From positions 182,937 through 246,936 of the forward strand of contig NZ_JACVFB010000010.1 in assembly GCF_014529945.1 (NCBI RefSeq): 64,000 bases of DNA, read 5' to 3'. A program made the translations under genes and the position numbers. The DNA comes from Chitinophaga varians. GTDB taxonomy: Bacteria; Bacteroidota; Bacteroidia; Chitinophagales; Chitinophagaceae. The number at the start of each line of letters is the position of its first letter. Position 1 is the stretch's first letter. Positions 50,401 to 59,400 of the stretch are shown here, piece after piece. Below the pieces are notes generated by a model that worked only from the letters and a program-made list of their open reading frames with translations, was not told where the DNA came from and made no database searches.

Positions 50401-53400
50401 GCTGTCTGCGAGAACAGCAGCACAGCTGACACAAAAGGTAAAAGATCTGTTGGATTATATCCATCGGGAGAAACCCACTGATCCTGCGGCGATTGCCTAT
50501 ACGCTGCAAACAGGCAGGGAAGCGATGGAAGAGCGCCTGAGCGTTGTGGCGCATACCGTGTCCGAACTGACCGGAAAATTACAGGCGTATGCCGATGGGC
50601 AACAATATATCGATCAGGTGTTCAAAGGAACAAAGGAGCGGGCAGCAAACATACTTACACCTGAAGTACCGGAGAAATGGATGCAGCAGCAAGAGCTGGC
50701 CGACCTCGCCAGCCTGTGGGTGAAAGGACATGAACTGGACTGGGGCCAACTGATGGGGCCTGTAAGACCGCGGAAAGTCAGTCTGCCAGGGTATCCTTTT
50801 GCCAAAGAACGCTACTGGGCGGAGGCGGAAGCAGATATCGCCGATGCCGCAGGTGCAGGGCCGGTGTTACATCCGTTGCTGCACAGGAATACGTCGGTGT
50901 TGCATCAACAATCTTATAGTACTGTCTTCAGCGGAAGCGAAAACTTCCTGACGCATTATCCGGGCAACGGCCCGAAATCCTTGCCCGCACTGCTCTCGCT
51001 GGAAATGGCGCTGGCAGCCGTTGATCAGGCACTTCCGGCAACTGCCGGCATGGTGGAACTGCGTAACATTATCTGGGCAGCGCCGATGGCGGTAACGCCG
51101 CAGACAACCTTTTCCATCTCCCTGTATGAAAACAACAATGGCTTTATAGATTATGAAATCAGCAGTAAGGCGGTACAGCAGGAAATCATCCACAGCCAGG
51201 GACAGGTAAGAATGATCCCGGCGCCAATGCGGGAAAGGGTAGCGGTAACGCAGCTTATGGGGCAGATGAAGAAAGGAAATAGTATTATTTCCCATCAGGA
51301 GATAAAAGAAATTTATCTGGGAGATAACCAGGTATTGGCCTGCCTGAAACTGACAGATCATACCGTTGCCTCTCAACAGGGCTTTATACTTTCTCCGGCC
51401 GTCATGGAACATATCGTCCGTACCGCAGATGCTCTCCGTAGCCATCCACGTTCCGGTATGCCGCTAAGCGTGCAGGAGGTGCAGATAACAGGCGCCTGCA
51501 TGTCGGAGATGTTTATCCTGGCTCGTTTACAGGAAGACTGCCACCCGGCGGATGAAACACTCCGGACAGATGTTGAGCTGTATGATACAGCGGGGAATGT
51601 GTGCGTGCAACTGAAAACACTTTCCCTGGGCAGCATACAGACGGCTGCGTCAGTGCCTTCTGCGGAGACAACAGCAGCACAGACACACTTCTTCCGGGAA
51701 TACTGGCGGGAGCAGTCAACCTACACAGATACGGCGGCTGCGCCCGGTGATCTGCAAATGATCATTTTTACAGACAAGGCATTACGGAAGCAGGCTGCTC
51801 CTGCATTGTCGCAGGTAGTTTGGGTACAACAGGCAGATTCGTACCTACAGGCGACGCCGCAGTTGTACCAGTGCCGCCCTGATCGCCCGGAGGATATCAG
51901 CACCATCCTGCAACAGGTAGCTACAGCACAGAAAAAGCCTTTACATATTATCTGTACCTGGGCAGCAGCGCTGGGCGAAGCAGGCGTACACCGGTTATTT
52001 GATTTGTTGAAGGCGGTGAAAACAGCGGCAGTGGCTGTGCGTCGCGTAACGCTGCTGGGATGTTATCATCCTGCGGAGGCGGATACCTGCTGGGACTACG
52101 CCTGGATTGGCTTTGAGCGGTCGCTGAAATTAACGTTGCCTAATGTGGAGGTGTCTATTCTTTATACAGATACCGTTGCCGGTATATCCCAACAATTACG
52201 GGAGACAACATGGCCACTCCGCGGCATATGGTGGCATACCGCGGGTAAGAAATACCTGTTATCGCTGGAATCAGCAGCGCCTGATAACAGGATGCAGGAA
52301 GCCGTACTGAAACAGCGGGGCAGTTACCTGATTACCGGCGGCTGCGGCAGCCTGGGATTACAGTTTGCACGCTATCTCGCGGAAAACTATCAGGCGAACC
52401 TGTTGCTGGTAGGCCGGCGCCCCGTCAATGCCGCTATAGAAGCACAGGTGCGGGCGCTGAAAGACGCCGGCGCCGGGGAAGTATATTACCATTCCGCCGA
52501 TGTTGGTAACAGAGATGCGCTATTGACTTTACAAGCTACATTACCATTTAACCTTTCCGGCATCATTCATGCCGCTGGCGTTGAAGCGGCCGAACCATTC
52601 TATAACAGGTCAACGGCCGCCATCAATCAGGTACTGCGTCCTAAAACCAGCGGATCGGTATGGCTGAATGAAATATTTGATCAGCCTTCGCTGGACTTTA
52701 TCTGCTACTTCTCTTCGGTGGCTGCTTTTGTGGGCGACTTCGGTTCCTGCGACTATGCGGTGGCCAGCCGTTTCCAGATGGCGTATGCCCGTCACCGTGA
52801 GCAGAAGGGCGACCATTACAAAACAACGGTCATCAACTGGCCATTATGGAAAGAAGGAGGCATGACCGCCGGTGATGCGCAGCAGACTGCCTTCTATCTG
52901 AAGAGCAGCGGTCAGGAGCCCTTGCAGACAACCGAAGGCCTATCGCTCTGGCATGATATCATGCGGTCAGCCGCCACCCAAACGCTGGTGATGCTGGGCG
53001 TACCGCATCGTATAGAACAAACGTTACACCGCCTGTATCAGCCGTTTGCGCCTGTACCCGAAAATATGCCTGTGCCGTCTACCACCGGTAAAGGGTGGAA
53101 ACCAGGATACGAGGGCCTTTCCCTGAAGGAATGTATTGCCGCGGACCTGAAACGGCAGGTGGCTACACTAACTAAAATCAATCAGCAGCAACTACAGGAT
53201 AACAGGAACCTCACGGATTATGGATTTGACTCTATCGGTCTGAGCCGGTTGGCGAAAATGCTGACTGATCATTTCGGCGTGGAAGTGACGCCCGCTATAT
53301 TCTTCAGTGCCACTACTATCGGTAAGCTGAGCGACTATCTTATCCGGGAACATGCCACACCACTGGAAGCATTTTATCGTATAGCCGTTACTGATAATAA

Positions 53401-56400
53401 GCAAGTATCCGCTGCGCCGAAACCAGCGGCTTTACGACCGCTGGCATCCCGGATACAGCCTGCCTTACCTGCCATCAGGCATCAGGAACCCGTTGCCGTG
53501 ATCGGCATGTCCGGTCGGTTCCCGCAGGCAGAAAATGTGCAGCAGTTCTGGGATATACTGGCGACAGGAAAAGATGCCATTACCGAGATACCTGCTTCCC
53601 GGTGGGACTGGCGCCAGTACTTCACGGCGCCGGGTGATACGAACAATCGCATCACCACCAACAAAGGAGGCTTTATCCATGGCGTTGATGAATTTGATCC
53701 GCTCTTCTTTGAAATATCCCCCCGCGAGGCAGAACAGATGGACCCGGCGGAGCGCCTGCTCCTCATGGAAGCTTACCGCGCTATAGAAGATGCCCGCATA
53801 TCACCACAGGACCTCAGAGGACAAAACGTGGGCGTGTTTGTAGGCATGGAAGAAGGGCAGTACGACCTGCTCACGGGGCAACAGGGAATAACGACCAGCG
53901 GTAACGCCATGATTAGTTCCCGGCTGTCTTATTTCCTTGACCTGCACGGCCCTGCCATAGCCACTAATACGGCCTGCTCATCCGGACTGGTAGTACTGCA
54001 CCAGGCAGTGGCCAGTCTACGCCAGGGTGAATGTAAAGCGGCGATGGTGGCTGGAATTTCTTTACTGCTTTCTCCGGAAAGTTATGTGATGATGAGCAAC
54101 GCAGGGATGTTGTCGGAAGATGGCCGCTGCCACACTTTTTCAAAACATGCTGGTGGCATCGGGGTGGGAGAATCAATAGTGGTACTGCTGCTCAAACCAT
54201 TGTCTGCCGCTATTGCCGACGGCGATGCTATCCATGGCGTCATCCGCGCCAGCGGGATCAACTTCGACGGTAAAACGAACGGCGTGACGGCACCCAACGG
54301 AGACAGACAGGCGGAATTAATTGAAAGAATGTATACAGATAACCAGATCGATACCCGCAACCTGTCGTACATCGTGACGCACGGTACCGGTACCAAACTG
54401 GGCGATCCGGTTGAAATAAATGCACTGGTGAAAGCTTTTAAAAAGCTGCAGGGCGACAACGCAATGCAGGCGCATTGCGCACTGACCAGCTGTAAAAGCA
54501 ATGTAGGACACACGCTGGCCGCCTCCGGCCTGGTGAGCGTGGTCAACCTGCTGAAAGCCATGCAGCACCGGCAGATTCCTGCCAGCCTGCACTGCGGAGT
54601 AGAAAACGATTATATCTCCTGGCATAACAGTCCGTTCTTTATCAATAAGGAAACGCGCACCTGGAAACGGATACACGATAAACCATACATGGGTGCGGTC
54701 AGTGCCTTCGGCCGCAGCGGCACCAACGCGCATGTAGTCATAGAAGAATATCAACGCCCTGTGGAAAATACCACTGTGCCATCCACAAAACCGGGCGAAA
54801 AAGTGATGGTCCTGCTTTCTGCCAGAACAGCGGAGCAATTAAGACAAAGAGTGGCGGATGTATACCGTCTTGTTGGCGCCGCTCCGGCCATAGATCTGCC
54901 GGCATTGGCTTACAGCCTCCAGGTATGCAGGGAAGAATTTGAAGTGCGTTTCGGCTTGCTGACAAACTCAGTGGAGGACCTGACGACAAAACTCAAAGCC
55001 TACCTGGACGGCAGGGAAGATATCGAAGATACCTGCCAGGGCAAGATAAAACGTAACAGTGAAGACATGAGCATCATCAATGATGATGACGATATGAAAG
55101 AAGCGATCGATAAATGGATTGCCCGCAGAAAATTATCCAAACTGCTGGAGCTTTGGGTAAAAGGGTTGGTCATTGACTGGAAGAAATTCTATGGTGATGA
55201 TACACTACAACGTATAGCCCTGCCCGTTTATCCGTTTGCCAAAGACCGTTACTGGATAACTGCTACGCATCAACGGTCCGCCGCCGGCGTAGACTTACTG
55301 CATCCATTGGTGCATCGCAATACGGCCGATTTGCTGCAACAGCGCTATCAGTCTACTTTCCGAGGTTATGAGCATTTCCTCGGGGATGCTACTGCCGTGG
55401 GGCACAAAATAATACCGGCGGGTGTTTACCTGGAAATGGCCAGGGCTGCCGTTCAACTGGCGCTGCCTGTTGCCGGTAATAACGTCGTGATCACGCTGTA
55501 TGATGCTGTGTGGGAGCAACCCGCCCTGATCAGCGGTGCCCAAAATATCAGCATCGTATTGTCGGCCGACAACGATGCGCAACTGAGCTATGAAATAGGT
55601 GGGGATGATCAGGAAGTTTTCTTCCGTGGGAAAGCCTCCTTCGGCGAAAATCCGCAGGTGGCAGCGCTGGATATCGCCGCGCTGACAGCACAGCTGGAAG
55701 CAGATACCGCTAACCCGGACCAGATGTTATACAAAGGACATCAGCAGTTATTGTTAAAGCTGCCATCCACCATCGCCGGAGAGTATGCGCAGTGCCTGTT
55801 GCATCCTGAGGTGATGCAACGTGTACTGATGGCCTGCGATGTATTGGCCGCATCTCTGACGCCCATATCGGTAGCATCGCTGACAGTGATGTCCGCCTGT
55901 GCGGGAGAGCTGTATGCGTGGATACGTTGTGCGTCGGGAACACAGCCGGGTAGCGGCAGCGTGGTGTTAGACATTGATCTGTGTGATGCATCGGGCAATG
56001 TTGCCGTCATCATCACCGGCCTTGCATTCGGAGCACCTGTGGCCCATCCTCTTACGACGGCGGATCACGAATGGGACCATGTCAGTTACCTGAGCAGATG
56101 GGAAGAAGAGGCGGTATTACAGCAGCCGGAACTCGTTGCGGGTGAAAACATACTGGTGGTATGCTGTGGCGGAAATGCGCTGTTGGAAGAAGCCATACGG
56201 CAATATCATCGTCATGCCAGCGTAACCTTCATCCGCGTGGCAGATAAAACCGCCCAGCTGTCGGAGCTTGAATGGCAATGCGGCATCGCTGATGCCGACG
56301 GCTTCCGTACCTGCCTGGGGCATACTGAAAACATTGACACGCTCTATTTCCTTTCCCTGCCGGAGCAGCCGTCGGCGGCAATGCAGCCGGAAACGCTGGT

Positions 56401-59400
56401 ACAAGAACAGGAAAGCAACGAAATACAATTATTGCGGCTGGTCAAATCCCTGAAACAATTCCATAAGATGAAGGACAGGGTGGAGACTTATATCCTGACA
56501 CTGGATACACAAACTATTCATGGGCTGCCTAACAGCTTTACAGGAGCAGGCATTACCGGGCTGGCCTACTCGCTGGCACAAGGTAATTATCAGTTCCGCG
56601 TCAGAAATCTGGACCTGTCTTCCACAGACATCACCACCAGGGAAGGCTGCCGGAACGTGCTGGAGGCGGTGCACCACGAACCGCCTGCCGACAGGGGAGA
56701 AGTATTTAAACTCTTCTCCGGAAAACGTTATCGTCAGACTTTGTTCAGACTGCATCCCGATACCACCGCAACTTCCGCTATCCGCACCGGTGGCGTGTAT
56801 CTGATCGTTGGCGGCAGTGGTACTATCGGAAAGGTGATCACCCGCCATCTGATAGAAAAACATGACGCGGAAGTGGTGTGGATGGGAAGAAGCGAAGAAG
56901 CTTCCACACAGGTACAGACAGCCTTGCAACAGTTTACCGCATATCCCGGAAAGCTACGCTACATCCAGGCGGATGTTACAGACCTGCCGGCGATGCAACA
57001 GGCTGTCGGCAAAATGAAAGAATATCATCCTGTCCTACACGGAGCTGTTTTTGCCGGGATGGTATTCGAATTTGAAAATTCACTGGACCAGACAACAGAA
57101 GCTGCCTTCAGAGCGATATTTGACCTCAAGGCCCATGGCAGCCGGATATTCTATGAGGCACTGAAGCAGGAGCCACTGGATTTTATGTGTTATTTCTCAT
57201 CCGGACAAGCGTATGCTTTTTCCGGCGCAGCCCGGCTTTCCGCTTATGCGAGTGGTATTACCTATGCAGACAGCCTGGTACAGGCTATCCGCCGGCAGGC
57301 AGCATTTCCGGTAGGCATTATCAACTGGGGATTCTGGAAGTCTTCGCTGGGTAGTGTGGCAGATAACAAAGATAATTTTGATGCACTGGAAGATGCGCAG
57401 GGATACGATTGTTTTGCACGTTTTGTGCAGCAACTGCGCCAGGGCCGTGTGTCACAGGTGTTATGCATGAAAGCGTCCCGGCATATTGAATCCCTCATGA
57501 ACTGTCATCCCGAAACGGGTATAAGCCTGTTGGGATCGAAGTCTGCTCCCGCAATACCATTCCCGGCAGATGCCATAGATATCCCGGAAGAAAAAATCAA
57601 AGACCTGTTGCAGGACGCCGCTACCAATGAACTGGAAACATGGCTGATGCAATTGTTGTACTGTGAAATTGACCAGCTGCTGAAAGCAGCAGGCGTCACA
57701 AGTCCGGTGCAGGTGGCGGATTTACCCCGACTTTGTAATATCTCTGCTAAATACATCTCCTGGTGGAATACCTGTCTCGATATGCTTAGTCGGCACGGCT
57801 TTCTGCAATGGCAGGAGGGTATTATCAGCGACTGGCAACCGGTGGATACCGCTACCATCCGCAAGAATTGGCAGGCCGCACGGGAAAAGTACCTGGCCGA
57901 TGAGCGCCATCGCAGCCGTGTGACATTGGTGAGCGATTGTCTGGAGCAACTGCCATCAATTTTGCAGGGGAAAGTCGCGGCAACGGATGTGATCTTCCCG
58001 AATTCCACCATGGAAAAGGTGGAAGGCGTCTATAAAAACAATCTCCTGTCAGATACCTTCAATGAAATGATCGCCAATGCAGTAGTGGCTTATATACAGC
58101 AAAGACTGGAAACAGATCCGGCAGCACGGCTGAAAATACTGGAAATTGGCGCAGGCACGGGAGGAACATCCGCGATCGTTTTTGCACGATTAAAACCTTT
58201 CCGTCAATCCATTGAACAATACACTTATACCGATCTTTCCAGGGCATTTTTCTTCCATGCAGAAAAAAATTATGTGCCCGATCATCCTTATATACAATGT
58301 CGGCGTCTCGACATTGAGCAGCCTGTGGCCGGCCAGGGTATTGAAGTTGGTACGTACGACCTGGTAATAGCCACCAATGTGCTGCATGCCACTAGGGATA
58401 TACGCAGTACGCTGCGGCACGCAAAGGCCCTCCTGCATCAGCACGGTCATCTGTTGCTGAATGAATTAAGTACGAAGACGGCCTTCAGTCATCTCACCTT
58501 CGGTTTGCTGGATGGTTGGTGGCTGTTTGCAGATGCTGAGCTGCGGATGCCTGGTAGCCCGGGATTGTATCCTGCTACCTGGAATCGGGTGTTGCAGGAA
58601 GAAGGATTCCCTTCCGTATTGTTCCCGGCACCAGAGATGCATGTATTAGGACAACAGATCATGCTGGCACAAAGCGACGGTATGATCGAGCAAAAGCTGT
58701 CTGTTAAACAAGTGAATCAGAGAACACCGGTCATCCCGGCTGTGGCAAAAGAAAAACAGGTACAACGCCCTGCCATGAAACCTGCCGTCACCGCGCCTTT
58801 ACAGGATGTATCCGCCTATATCCGTACCGGCATATTGAATAGCTTGTCAGCAACACTGAAGATACCGGCTGACAGTATCGATCCGGACATCGCATTTTCA
58901 GATTACGGCATAGATTCCATCCTGGGCGTAAGTTTTATCAATCAGATCAATACATCACTGACGATTACGCTGAATACCGCTGTTATCTTCGAACATTCGT
59001 CGGTAAACCGTTTGTGTAAACATATCGCAGGTGCCTATCAGATACAGATGATGGCTGGTATGGAAAAACAACCGGAGCAGCCTGTTGCTGCGAGGGAAAC
59101 CACGGCGACGGTGGCTTATGAAGGCCCCGCTGATAGCCGCGTGAACGTATTACCCCGTCATCGTTTCACCTTCAGAGCAGGAACATCAGGGAATTCCACC
59201 GCTGCCAAAGCGGTTGACATAGCAGTGATCGGCATATCCGGTGTATTCCCGAAAGCAGCGAACATACACGAATTCTGGAACAACCTGATAACGGGAACAG
59301 ATGGGGTAGATGAGCTGCCGCCGCATTACCTGGACCAGCGCCACTTTTTCAGCGCCCGCAAGCAGCCCGGCAAAACCCGATGCAAGTGGGGCGGAATTAT

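Noticed and set aside
50866..51640. Active dehydratase in module 2 of the 42089 PKS
   Set aside because: The second catalytic motif is corrupted (SPAVMEH) and the GPxxQ segment is absent, so activity is not supported.
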